Of a stretch of DNA of 64,000 nt, positions 51,801 to 63,470 are shown one piece after another. The translations under genes and the position numbers were made by a program. Every line of letters begins with the position of its first letter. Position 1 is the stretch's first letter. This stretch comes from Epiperipatus broadwayi (Eukaryota; Onychophora; Udeonychophora; Euonychophora; Peripatidae), in contig JAQFVV010001014.1 of assembly GCA_028023455.1 (NCBI GenBank), positions 62,001 through 126,000 on the forward strand, read 5' to 3'. The notes below the pieces were generated by a model, which was given only the letters and a program-made list of their open reading frames with translations, had not been told where the DNA came from and searched no databases.

Positions 51801-52486
51801 AAACAAAAAAATGATAAATCAGCTATTAGGATTTGTATTCCATATGTAAAAGGAACTACAGACAGTATCAGATGTATATTAAAATGCTATAATATAGATA
51901 CAGCATTTTCTGCTCATCAAAAGATCAGCAGTATAATAACCAAGCCTAAGGATTCAATCCCTCTTGAATCTCATGGTGTCTATCAAATCTCATGTAAAAA
52001 TTGTAAAGCTTCTTACGTAGGTATGAGTAATCATTGCATCAGTGTTAGGAGAGATGAGCCTGCTAATGCAGTTAAGCAACACTCATCATCATCAGCACTC
52101 TCACTCCATACTATAGATTCAGGTCATAAAATTGATTTTTCTAGTACCAGGATCATATCCAGATGTGATAATCTCTACCAGTGCAAAATTAGAGAAGCCA
52201 TTGAGATACTTAAAAGGCCAGATTGTATCAATAAGCGAGATGATACTTGCAAACTTCCTCCTATTTGGAAAGATTTTTTTAAAAAACATTCCTAAATTTA
52301 ACATTTTTGCTATTGGTGGAATTTTAACGTTTTATTCAAATCAGTGATTGTAGCGCCTCTACAACCGTCTTTCTACCTTTTATAACTCTGTGGATGATTT
52401 GTGTGACCAAGTCGAAACGTCAGTATATTTATATTAAAAGTTTTTAACATGGATGAACCCGCAAAATATGTATTTTATATATACTA
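51801..52486 (+). pseudogene. Penelope-like element RT C-terminus and GIY-YIG endonuclease
   Basis: An open plus-strand frame runs from about 51805 to a stop at 52293-52295. It encodes the end of a PLE reverse transcriptase (IRICIPYVKGTTDSIRCILK, then an AFSAHQKISSIITKPKD linker) joined to a GIY-YIG nuclease: GVYQISCKNCKASYVG with the PLE-specific C-X2-C before YVG, the conserved Arg in SVRRDE, the H-x..-GH pair (SLHTIDSGHKID) and the catalytic-type Glu in CKIREAIEIL. The frame begins upstream of any ATG because the element is 5'-truncated. The 3' flank holds the hammerhead-like terminal-repeat motif. The nuclease domain looks complete, but without the RT core the element is non-autonomous. 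Confidence 0.88.
52375..52425 (+). ncRNA. Hammerhead-like motif in PLE terminal repeat
   Basis: TAACT, CTGTGGA, a stem TGATTTG-TGTGA-CCAAGTC, then GAAACGTC and AGTATA. Order and spacing match hammerheads known from PLE terminal repeats, including a minimal stem III (ACGU) and a GUC cleavage site, but core position A6 is T in both copies. Probably a weakened or inactive ribozyme. Confidence 0.5.
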
Positions 52487-52489
52487 TAT

Positions 52490-54018
52490 TTTACATATCC
52501 CCCCCCACACACACACTCGTTTAAAATAATACAAGAAGAATACTTTGAATTGTAATATATGAGTTATAATTAAAAGTAGTAGTTAAGTTATATTTATATA
52601 AAATTCATAACACTTTCTATTTATTAGAAAAAACTTATTTTTATTGAACTAAGTTTTATATGTAAAAAAAATCTACCAATACTCTAATTATTTTCTATAA
52701 TCTTTGCCTAGTCCCAATTTAGAAATTAATCTGAAACACAAATTAAAATAAAAATAAATATATACAATTCAAACAGTACCAAAATGCATATTTATAATTT
52801 AAAGTACATCAATAAATTTGCGTTTTTCGAAGTAGTTCATATTATATACTTATCATTCACGTACAGTTTTCCAGTATATTGTTGATTTGTATATTTTTGT
52901 TTACGATTCAGATTAATTTGTGAATTATGTTTTATTAAAGATTGTAGTAAATGAAATGTTAGTGTATCGTTTTTGTCTTTTATTTATATAAAATTCAATT
53001 CAGTAAAAAAAAATTTAAAAAAAAAAAAGTGTAATGAAATTTATATCAGTCAGTAATTATTAAATGACTTTTTATCTATAATTTTGTAATAGATTTGCAC
53101 TTATTTTTTTTAATATCTATCATTTATTTATTTTTTATTCTTTAAAAAACGATATATCAAGATTTCATTCTATTTATTATTTATTTATATCGTAGAAGTG
53201 ATGTATATTATGATTCACAAATAAAAAATAAAGCAAATTAATCATTTACATTTAAAGCATTTAAATATTAAGAAGTATATGTTTAAGAGTTTTATTTTTT
53301 CTATTTGATAAAATTTTGCAATAAACTCAAATTCTAATACTTTAAAAACTATTTCTTTTTATATAATTGTTTACAAAAATTAATTAAAATATTATACTTC
53401 ACTGAGAGAAATATTAACAGTAAAATTGTATTCGATTAATTAATATCGTTTTTGCAAAAAAAAAAGTCTTTCATATTATTAAATAATTGCTAAAAAAAAA
53501 TAAGTTCATTATTGATGACAATCCAAATATTTATTAACTAGCAGAGCGTTAAAATGAAAATTAATGGCACCCGTGTGATTATTTTTTAAAAGTATTAATT
53601 TTGGATTTCTAGTTGCAAAGGGCTTCCTTATAAAAAGCATGTGATTTGGTTATCTCAAAGTTATGGATATGAAAGTAAAATTCAGCTATTTTAGATAATT
53701 ACAATATATAAAAAAGAGTAATAATTTATAGAAAATTTACTTTAATATAAAACTAAAAGAAACTTAATAGGATAAAAATTGAATTTTCTTTTATTTAATA
53801 TAATCAAAGAAAGAAGGTTTAAATTCCTTTTTTTTTAAAAGTTATTACAATTATCTTTATGTGTTTGCATTCATTATAAAAACAGATTAAATTGGTGATA
53901 TTAATTTTTTTTTTAAATAATAATAATTGCTTTTAAGGGTTTTGAAAAAATTAAAATTTATTAAGTAGACAAATTGTAGAAAAGAACAGAATTATTTCAA
54001 AGAATATTCTTAAGATAT
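52490..54018. other. A+T-rich DNA, no gene seen
   Basis: Starts with C/CA runs (CCCCCCC, (CA)n at 52501-52516) and continues as A/T-rich sequence without recognised elements. Confidence 0.5.
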
Positions 54019-54021
54019 AGT

Positions 54022-54085
54022 AATGCAGCTGGCCCGGGTTCACTTTCCAGTCAACGCATTTAACATATGAAAAAAAAAGGTATAA
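54022..54085 (+). mobile_element. tRNA-derived SINE fragment
   Basis: 5'-truncated relative of the 45.7-kb SINE: GCAGCTGGCCCGGGTTCACT (T arm) and CCAGTCAACGCATTTAACAT precede an A8 run. The A box is missing. Confidence 0.6.
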
Positions 54086-54089
54086 TAAT

Positions 54090-54880
54090 GGATGAGGGAG
54101 AAGGAGGTCAAACAAACTTTCTTAATAATATTAAGAGATACTCTGAAAGTCAATAAATTTATTACCAAAAAATAGGGGGAAATGTTAATTGTAGGACTTT
54201 GTAAAAGATTAGGTGATTAAAAATAAAATGATGTAATAGTTTCTACACTGTAACATTGTAATAAAGTCTGACTGCAATAAATATTCTAACAAACAACAGA
54301 TAGCTTTTGTAATTATCATTTTAATAAATTGTTTTCAGATGTTGGACTATTAACGTTTGAAAGATTTGATGGTCTTACATCTAAATGATGTAATGACAAA
54401 TTAAAATTTATGTTGCAGCTCTAAAATTAAAATGAGGCAAATATGATTTATGAATTTAGTGCCCATAGATATGTATATATCTATCACCATTAATCAAAAC
54501 TTCATCATAATGTAATTGTATTCTTTTACTCAGTAACCTTAATATTAATCTTATCAAAGCAGACTATCCTGGATCTTTAGTTTCTAACTAATAATATCCT
54601 AAATACCATTTAGCAGCTAATATTGGATGATTAATTGAGACAGTTACGACTTGTGTACTTAAAAAAAATTTGAATTTCATTCAATACCACTGTAGGTCAT
54701 AGACATGGGGGCAAATGTGCTAGTCTTATTACCACAAGTTCTTTTTTGGAAAAATAATTGGCAAATTTAAATATAAATCATTCAAAACAATTTTAAAGTA
54801 AACTGTACTCCAGACCTACTTAATTTATTTTAATCAAAGATTTTTTTAATAAAATGTTGGTACTGGTGACTTTTCGAATA
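54090..54880. other. No gene seen
   Basis: A+T-rich, unassigned. A phrase equivalent to AAACCAAGATGGCAGCCAT recurs inverted at 56.18 kb. Confidence 0.45.
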
Positions 54881-55042
54881 AACCAAGATGGCAGTTTGTA
54901 TTTTTAATATATGTTTACAAAAAAAAATGTCTGCTAGTAGGTGTCTGAAAATTTCAGATTTTCCACTCAATAGCTAACTTTTAGATAAGTGCTGGCTTTA
55001 GGTTAAGTATTTTTAGATCTAGTGTCTGAAGCTATCCTAGCG

Positions 55043-55090
55043 CTTCTCTGAGGAATGCCAAAGTATGAAACCATGGTCAGAGGTTAGGGG
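55043..55090 (+). ncRNA. Hammerhead ribozyme candidate, unit 1
   Basis: Full type I layout with a short stem III. Stem I is CTTCT (55043-55047) with AGGGG (55086-55090). Core is CTGAGGA. Stem II is ATGC-CAAA-GTAT. Second box is GAAA. Stem III is ACC with GGT across a nine-base loop. The cleavage triplet is GUU (55083-55085). All bases normally invariant in hammerheads are present. This is the best candidate in the window for an active ribozyme, though stem I has two G-U pairs. Confidence 0.65.
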
Positions 55091-55463
55091 GAGTTCCTGA
55101 CAGAGATATTTTAAATGCTTTCTCTGGATAAGCATTTATCACAAAGCTTGTTGAGAAATTGGAAAATGCTCATTGTTTATATCTTACAAGCTCAAGAGAA
55201 TTGGGTCATGTGACCTATGACTCTTATTTTGACTATTTATAGACTCTGCCTTAAGTCTTATGTGATGTTCTATTGCTAAGACTACTAATATATGGTATGG
55301 CTAAATATCTCTCAGCCCCATATAACTATTTGAGTTGGATAGCTGGGTTTGAAGACATATAGATGTCTGAAATTTTCAGATTTTTCACTCAATAGATAAC
55401 TTTTAGATAAGTGCTGGCTTTGGATTGGTATTTTTAGATCTAGTGTCTGAAGCTACTCTAGCA

Positions 55464-55510
55464 GCTCTCTGAGGAGTGCCAAAGCATGAAACCATGATCA
55501 GAGATTGGGG
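55464..55510 (+). ncRNA. Hammerhead ribozyme candidate, unit 2
   Basis: Core CTGAGGA and GAAA are intact. Stem II is GTGC-CAAA-GCAT, differing from unit 1 at two pairs in ways that keep pairing (A-U to G-U, G-U to G-C). Stem III is weaker (ACC with GAT). Stem I is CTCT with GGGG, partly G-U. Confidence 0.6.
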
Positions 55511-55664
55511 AAGTTTCTGACAAAAGATATTTTTAATGCTTTCTCTGGATAAGCATTTATCACAAAGCTCATTGAGCAATTGGCAAATGCTCATTGTTTA
55601 TATCTTACAAGCTTAAGAGAATTGGGTCATGTGATCTATGACTCTTATTTTGACTATCATATTT

Positions 55665-56550
55665 AATAGTTACATTTTATTTTTTATTACTGTTATTTTA
55701 CAAGAAGTTATTATGAAAAAATTAATTACAATACTTACAGTTTATTTTCCTTTTTTTTTTGGATTAACTTTTAAACAAGAAAATAAAAAGTATGTATAAA
55801 TATTTAATACTTATACTTAATTTATATCGATGCTATGCAATCACATCATGACCATTAATGCATACTTTTCAGGAGAGCAAGATTTTGTACCTTTGGAAAT
55901 AGTCCACTATCTCAAATTGTTACCATTATGATAATTTACCAAAAAAAAAAAAAACTGCTGACAAAAAGAAATGTATTGAATTAAACCAAAGTATGACAAT
56001 GGTAAGACATTTCATCACTTCCCATGTTATAAGTAAAAAAAAATTGAAATAAAGCTTCTTAATGACATTTATCTGATTTTTTTTTTTTAAATTTAAAAAT
56101 TGATTATAAATTTTACTTTAATTTAACAACCAGTACATCTTTGATAGATTATAGGCCCTCGAAACTGTATATTTATTAAAAATATGGCTGCCATCTTGGT
56201 TTATTTAAAAACTCACAAATATCAAAATTTTGAAGTAATATTTTATAATATGGAATAAAATATTTATTTAATTGTTTAATATATCAGATAAGATGATAAA
56301 ATTTTTAACATAACTAAAAAAATGTATGACTAATCTGTAATTGTTAAGTGCATGTTTATAAATAGGTGATTTCAGAAATAAGAAAAAGTGAATAAGTCTA
56401 TTTATTTTGCAATTACAAAAAAATATTAAAAGTTTCATCCTCATATTTTTTGTCTTAAGCAATTTAATTTAGGAATAAGACTGGTATACTCCAAAAATAA
56501 AGATATCTGGCTTGTTTTCCTGATGATTTGTGATGATGGTATTGAACTAT
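55665..56550. other. A+T-rich spacer, no gene seen
   Basis: No supported feature. Confidence 0.5.
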
Positions 56551-56552
56551 TT

Positions 56553-56998
56553 CATCATCTAATATTAAGTATTAAATGTCTCTAAAAAATTTAACTTTAT
56601 TTAAATATTCCAAATACATTCAACTGTTAGTAAATAGCACATAGGTTAGAATATGCACAACATTTCAAGAGGTATTATTGTCTTTCTTTTTCAGGTATTT
56701 TTGGCCTGACCAGTGACAGTAATAGCATGAGAACTGAACATGTACTCTTAGATTCTTTAATATTGGATTTTAAGGCAATGCTCTAACAAACTGAATGATC
56801 CATATTCAAGAATCTAAAGGTATCCTGCTAGTATTGTCTCTGGTCATACCAAAAACACCTGAAGAAGAGAGGAAAATAATACCTCTTGAACCATTGTGCA
56901 TATACTAACCTGTGGGCTATTGCTAAGAGTTGAATTTATTTGGAATATTTAAATAAAGTTACATATTTCTAGAACATTCAATACTTAATATTAGATGA
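56553..56998. repeat. Inverted repeat, ~200-bp arms
   Basis: Arms at 56553-56771 and 56801-56998 are inverted copies with about 80% identity, from CATCTAATATTAAGTATT at the outside to TTTAGATTCTT near the centre. Each arm carries a hammerhead-like motif near the centre. The overall plan matches the head-to-head PLE-like foldbacks at 12.5 and 51-52 kb. Confidence 0.8.
56859..56905 (+). ncRNA. Hammerhead-like motif in inverted repeat
   Basis: CTGAAGA is followed by AGAGAGG, a nine-base A/T loop, CCTCTT and GAACC, where a functional core needs GAAAC. The mirrored copy in the left arm (minus strand, about 56655-56700) has kept GAAATG but lost part of stem II. Both are probably inactive, but together they imply an ancestor with an intact core. 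Confidence 0.5.
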
Positions 56999-56999
56999 C

Positions 57000-59256
57000 A
57001 GTGTAATGGAATGGGCATATCATTTTAAGATTTAAAATAAATTTATTGGATCTTAGTTAATCATAGCTCCACATTGTGGAGCCAATTGTAATGGACTGTT
57101 TCTATGCATCAGAAGATAAATTTTAAGAATGAATAAAATATGGTCAATCATTGATTAACATCTACAATATTACCTACACAACTAGATGTTCATAAAATAT
57201 ACATAAATACCAAAGAGCAATAATAAGAGACATTAAATGATTTACTCTCAGGGTTAACTTGACTAGAGTGATTCAATTACTCACCAAAATATAAATTGGA
57301 AACAAAAGGAATTTTATTGAATCCAACCTATATTTGCAGATGGGAATTATATGCAAAACAATATAATAATTAGTGATGGCTTAAATAATTAATTATAAAC
57401 TTGAATATTGGCAAAACACAAAATCATCATATAAATAATTCTTAGTTCCAAGCATTGCCTACTGACCTTTGTACTGAAAAGAGAAAATTAAATAAATAAA
57501 TAAATTTCAAATAAATCACAAAGTCATTTCATATAAAACAAATAGTATATCCTTTATTTTAATTGTGGTTTGATTTTCTTTTCAAGTGGCAATAGTTATA
57601 TTCAAACACATACAATGTTTATTTGTCATCTAAATTTTTATTTTTAATTCAATATTATTTAAATTTACAATGTTTGCTAACAATAGGCATGGATTCATAT
57701 TTGTATCTATATAAAAACCATCTACTATTTATTTAACATGCAGAAAGATGCAATAATAAAAAAATAATGAAAGTCATAATATTTCTCAAGGTTAGATCAC
57801 CTAATTTTAAGACAGGCAAAACTCACTATGATGATCGTGTGATGTTTATTGGTTTATCATCTAATTTTACACAAAATTATCAGTATTCTCTTCTTATTGT
57901 GCTGGATATCTATATATTTCATTTTTTATTAAACTATACTACTCTTTTGGACCACAAGTATGAACTCTTTCTATTATGGCTCCAAAACTCAATATCTTCT
58001 TTTATATCATCATTAATTCTAAGATTTCAATAAACATTTATCACTGGACTATGTAACTCTTAGTATGTGAAACTTCTATAAATAAAAATATAAGAATGAC
58101 TCCTAACTTAAAAGAAATATGCATATATAACACAAATATAAAATGTCTACAGCCTGATCTATCTTTTAAATGTATTTTATGATGAAGTTGTGAATTAATT
58201 TTTGAAGGGGAAATCTGAAATAATTATATTAAATATTAAATTTTAAACACTAATGTAATACATTATGTGTATATTTACAAATGATTCTTACAAGAACAAA
58301 TGACAATCAATTTAATTTCCAGTGTGCATTGTATACAACATATATATAGTGTGCATGTATGATGCATTTAAATTACAACAACAACAAAGTGTTTTAATGA
58401 CAAATTATATATCTAATATATAATCATTTATGTTAATGAATGGTAATTTTAACCCAGTTTATTTATATAATGTACATATATAAGGTGCATGAATTAAAGA
58501 ACAACAAAAAAAATTTAATAATAAGTGACTTCTAGCATTTTACTATTAATTTTGATAAGTTAAAAGTTTAAAACAATCTAATTACATTACATACATGCAT
58601 GTTTCAAATAGATCAACATAAAACAGAAAATTTTAGTACAAACTAAAATTAAATGTGTTATTATTTATTCTGATTGATTAAGACTTAAAATTAGTTTACA
58701 TGTATGAATGATTAGATTTAAAATCAATCACATAAAAACAACAAAAAAATTGATCAAATTAATTACCATTTAATTTTCTTTGTTTTCTTTTCATTTTAAA
58801 GTTCGACAACTATTTGACACATCTTTGCCTGTTCTGATGTAGGTTGAATTAATAAGTAAAATAATTTGAAATGCATGAATTCATGAGCTTTTTTGCAAAT
58901 GGTTGTCTTGGAGTATTCTTTTATCTGGGTTAGGTTGTAATGGATTAATTAATAGTGATCAACCGACTTTGAACACTTAGATAATGCTTATATTAACTTG
59001 CTGTATAAGAATAGCTATCCATTTTTCCAGTTGTTTATACTCCAAATGTCTGCTCATTAATAAGTTGCTTCTTTTCAAAGGTATATAGCTCATGGAATAG
59101 GGTTATGTGAAGGGAATTAATTCCCTGGACCATAATTTACTGTTTACCCTGGCATTAAAATATTGTAGTTATGCAAAGAAAAATGTTTATGAAACAGCAG
59201 CAAGGTTTTGCTTCCTTTTTTAATAGTGATTGTTAATAATCCCCATTGCTGAAGTG

Positions 59257-59258
<2 letters not shown>
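57000..59258. other. A+T-rich DNA, no gene seen
   Basis: A small perfect hairpin (GCTCCACA/TGTGGAGC, 57066-57082) is followed by AATTGTAATGG. An 88-codon plus frame at 57767-58033 has no domain I recognise. Nothing else supported. Confidence 0.5.

Positions 59259-59348
<90 letters not shown>
59259..59348. repeat. (AT)n microsatellite
   Basis: Pure AT run of about 90 bases, the longest uninterrupted (AT)n in the window. Confidence 0.97.
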
Positions 59349-59349
<1 letters not shown>

Positions 59350-59352
<3 letters not shown>

Positions 59353-61735
59353 TAGCTCAGTCTTTCATGTGCTGCTGATATCAATATCTTTATTACAACA
59401 ATCGTCAATTTTTTAAATATTAAAGTTTAAAAAATTATGTAGAAAAATATGCTTTACAGTTTACAAATGAAAAATTATGAATTAATAAATAACTAAATAC
59501 TACATAATAAAAGTTCATTGCAAATAATTTCAAAAACAAAAATACAATGTAAACACATTTAATAATTTCATATGCCAATATTTTAATCATTGAGATTTAC
59601 TTTAAATGTAAACCAAGATCTTTGTAAAATCTATATATACACACACACACATATATATATATTTTTTTATATCACCACTGCCATTTAAATCCCAAAATCA
59701 TAAATAAGTGCATGTACCAAAAAAAAAAAGTTGAAATAAATAAGGATAATAACAACTAACAACAACAACATATATATATAAACTCCCATATCAAAGCCAA
59801 AAAAAAAATAAAATAATGACACTTTGATGTAAAAGTTGGGTCTTCCCAACCTTTACAATCTAAATATCTGGTTTGATTTCCAATGGTGAAAAAAAAAATA
59901 ATGGGATCAATTAATAACAAGATTCTCAATCTGTTACTCTGATGATCAAACATCATTTGGATTTCCAAATGAGTGATCATACAATGAAACAATATGTATT
60001 TCCAACTTAATATTAAGTAAATAAGCTATAGTTTGAAATTATATAGGATATGGTAATTAATTTAATAAAAATAATAGGTAAAGACTAATTTAGAAGTGAT
60101 GCTATAATAAAGTTTTGAAAGTTTATAATATTTGCATAGTAAATAAATCTATACTATTAACCTGACTGTCTCAAGTTAACTTGTACATGGTTTTAACTCA
60201 CTCTAATTTGGGCAGTTTTTATTTAGGCTCATTTTAAAGCTTAAAAAGTACCGTAAGATGCTGCCCTCTCTTGACTTATTTTACAAGTAAAAATCAATAA
60301 TACAGACATTCAAAACTATAATAAAAAGAAAAGGCAGACCTTCCTTGATGCTGATTGGTTGGTCTCATCACAAACAATGGATAAGCACCTGTCAATAACT
60401 TTCACCACTCCAACTTTTTTGTTTTGATTTTAAAAAAGGAAATAAAGGTTTTAGAGCATTTTTAAAGTTTTTTTTTTACATATTATATTATATTTGTATA
60501 AAATATGCTAAAAATATAATTATTTTTACAAAAATAGTAAGATTTTATTAAGAAATAATATAATTTTACTAAAAAATTCTTTACTTAGACACTAACATAA
60601 ATTGAGAAAGAAATCAGTGATGCCTAAACACTTTGTAATTCATTACAAACTTCTTTTTACATTTTCCACTATCGAATATTTTTATAATTATAAATAGAAA
60701 TTTAATTTTGAAAAAAACTTTCATTCACTTTCATCATCTGACAAATTATTAATATACTTTTTACAAATGAAAGTAAAATGAATATAATATTACAAGATGA
60801 ATATATTTTTACTGCTGATTCTGTAATTGACCAATCAAAAGTTTAGAGTTTTAACTCATTTGGTCAAACAGAATTTGTGTGGAAAAATGGTTAAAATTTA
60901 AAATGAAAGATTTAAAAATTACTAATGTTGCTTAAAACTATAAGGTAGGTCTTGATGGAAATAGTTCTATATATAAATACAATACCATCATCATAAACCA
61001 TCAGGAAAACATCCTGAAGCTTAGTTTATATTTTAGATTTGACTTTTAAATGATGGATGATGAAATAATTTGAAACTTGAAAAATGTTAAAAATGATTCT
61101 AATTACAACAATATCAATTAATGAAAATAATAGATATATTAATAAAAATTAACCTGATGAGTTTTATGTGATTACAGTTATCATTTCTAGTTGCTGTAAT
61201 AGTAATAAATATAAAATAATTAATCCACAAGAAGTTCAAACACTGGAAGTGATAACCTTTTGTCTAATGAATTTTCTTATTGGCCAGATTGAGTAAAAAT
61301 TTGAGTGATTTGATTCATTAAATACAGATCTAGCCTGTTTTCTTTGTGAAATATATTAATGTACAATAATCAGAATTGTTTTAATTTAGCTTCTAAAAAT
61401 TGAATTATTTTACATTCAAATTGGTTAAATGTTACAAAATATTTAAAATATTGTTAATAACTGAAGAAAAACATATGAAAAATAGCCAGCAGTCAAAAAA
61501 ATGAATTATATTTCAACCAATCATTACTTGGAAACAAACTGGTGATTTCTTGTGTCTTAGAAATTATGATAGCTGATTAGTCACTTTGATTGTCTTTTCT
61601 TATTTTAATTACAAATCTAAGTCTAGCTACTTTATTAGTCAATATAGTGTAAAAAGTAATCATAAATTTTATAAATATTTATGAAAAATAATTGCATTTT
61701 GCTAGCTGTCACCAAATGTCATTGATATGTAAATA
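59350..61735. other. A+T-rich DNA, no gene seen
   Basis: Only microsatellite scraps ((CA)n at 59640) and a slightly less A+T-rich patch at 60.15-60.42 kb. No recognised element. Confidence 0.5.
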
Positions 61736-61737
61736 GT

Positions 61738-62040
61738 GGTCAATGTTATTCACTTATCTTGAATAACAATCAAGTGCTATTCATTTTCCCTTAATTATTT
61801 TTCTTGTAAAATTTAAAAATTTTCAAATCAAAGTTTATATTTAAGTTAGTCAATGTAAAAACTTAATTATGAATATAAAATTACAAAAGCAATACCAGTC
61901 AATGTTATTCACTTGTCTTGAATAGCAGTCCAGGGCTATTCACTTTCCTTGATTAATCTTCTTGTAAAATTTAAACATTTTCAAATCAAACTTTATATTT
62001 AGGTAAATTAATATAAAAACTTAATTATAATGTAAAAAAT
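61738..62040. repeat. Two ~155-bp direct repeats
   Basis: GTCAATGTTATTCACTTRTC starts copies at about 61739 and 61898 (period ~159). They share CTTGAATARCARTC, TCTTGTAAAATTTAAA and CTTAATTATRA landmarks, roughly 83% alike. Function unknown; possibly the remnant of a longer satellite. Confidence 0.75.
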
Positions 62041-62393
62041 TTATGAGAAATATATTTATTTACATTCAAAATCTATTATGAATGCATAAAACATTTTGCT
62101 TTGATTTATGACTTTGACAGTTAGAAATGCAATAGCCAAATTTACAGTTAATGCATTGTGGCACTTTATAAGAGAAAAGAGTCAGGACTATATACAATAT
62201 ACCACAATCAGAAATTGATGTTTTGTGAAAAATACTGCCAATAGTGGATTTTTTTGGAATTAAAATTTAAATACTGATAAAGCTATGAATTTATGATAAA
62301 ATAAGCATAAAATAAGAAAATTGTGAACAAAAATGGTGCAAATTTTTTCTGGTTTCCAGTTCAAAGTTTAGAAAAAATGTAGTTACCCTCGGA

Positions 62394-62456
62394 TACACTT
62401 TCACCAAAAAAGTAATCCCCAACATCTAAAAGTTTGGTCACCTCTGTTATAGAGTG
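62394..62456 (-). mobile_element. Possible hAT-type transposon end
   Basis: On the minus strand the sequence starts CAGAGGTGACCAAACTTTTA, a CAGNGGT..CCAAAC tip common in hAT elements and their MITEs. I did not find its partner end. Confidence 0.4.
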
Positions 62457-62669
62457 TGATATAAACAAGAACTCCTCTCTGCTCTAACACGATCTATTAT
62501 AATAAACATAAGTAATTAGTAATTATCAGATGGTATCACATGTAACTGCCATTACTATAAAATTGTTATTAAACTGTAATCTGATCTAAATAATATAAAT
62601 ATATTAAATAACCTCAAGACTACCACATATTCTTATAAATTCATATAAAAAAGATACACTAAAAAACAA

Positions 62670-62750
62670 ATGAATCCCAAGATGCATTTTGTGCTGAACC
62701 AACAATCATCTGTTGATCCAAGTCACCATCTATCATATATATCTTTATTA
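62670..62750 (-). mobile_element. SINE-like repeat, copy 3 (partial)
   Basis: Matches the middle of the 34.0 and 46.4 kb repeats in minus-strand sense (landmarks GATAGATGGTGAC and TTGGTTCAGCACAAAATGC). The B-box end is missing. Confidence 0.4.
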
Positions 62751-62779
62751 TATGAAAATATTTATGTATATTAAATAAT

Positions 62780-63245
62780 TACATTTTGAATTACAAGAGT
62801 CAAACTAACTCTTTGACACCATGCACTTCAGATATCTACAGTAATGATTATTCCTAATCATTTACTAAACTAGAGATTGTCTCTAGCAGAAATATAAACT
62901 TTAAAACTCAGTTAAAGATGAATATATCTGATTTTTTTTTTAAATTAAGCACACACACACATTGGAGTTATTCACATTTCTCTTTCCAACATGTAATATC
63001 TTTATAAATATATTAAATAACCTCAATGCTACCACATATTCTTTTAAATTCATGGATGTGTGCTTAATTTTAAAAAATAAGATATATTAATCTTTAATAG
63101 AATTTTAAAGTTTATATCTATGCTAGAGGCAATCTCTAGTTTAGTAAATGATTAATAATAATTATTACTGTATTTATCTAAAGTCGGTGGTGTCAAAGAT
63201 GTGGGCTGAGTTAGTTTGACACTTGTAATTCAAAATGCAATTATC
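62780..63245. repeat. Inverted repeat, ~180-bp arms
   Basis: Arms at about 62780-62960 and 63055-63245 are inverted copies (TTGAATTACAAGWGTCAAAC, ACTAAACTAGAGATTG and AATTAAGCACACAC landmarks). A 45-bp direct repeat (TATTAAATAACCTCAAKRCT, at 62600 and 63008) lies partly outside the foldback. Possibly a MITE; no target duplication recognised. Confidence 0.75.
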
Positions 63246-63437
63246 TATACAACTAAACAAGCAGATTATTTTGCATTCAAAAGAGATTTTTCAACTTTAG
63301 ACATTCAACTTGATAGTAGACAAAAAGTTTTAAAGTGGCTATCAAATGCATTGTTTCATGTTTTAAATCGCAAGTCTACACTAATAAAGGAAAGATTCCG
63401 CTCTAGAGATTGGGTGTTTAAGTGCATTATCATCTAA
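63216..63437 (+). other. Unrecognised 73-codon open frame
   Basis: Residues such as KQADYFAFKRDFSTLDIQLD and KERFRSRDW are less A+T-driven than most here. The frame begins inside the right arm of the inverted repeat and ends just before the hAT-like end at 63.47 kb. It could be transposase remnant, but I see no diagnostic motif. Confidence 0.25.
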
Positions 63438-63470
63438 TAATCACTGATTATTTAAACTTATTATCGATCA

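Larger units (their letters stand above)
54900..55660 (+). repeat. Second block of the ~421-bp hammerhead satellite
   Basis: Two direct units (GTCTGA at 54943 and 55364, period 421). They share ordered landmarks with the 14.4-15.9 kb satellite: CTACTAATATATGG, GTTGGATAGCTG, AGACAT..AGATGTCT, TTTTAGATAA..TGCT and then the hammerhead core. The two blocks are strongly diverged from one another (perhaps 65-70%), yet period, order and core are kept. A 63-codon minus-strand frame inside unit 2 is incidental. Confidence 0.8.

Noticed and set aside
57066-57082. Small GCTCCACA hairpin as a transposon end
   Set aside because: Too short and no partner or duplication found.
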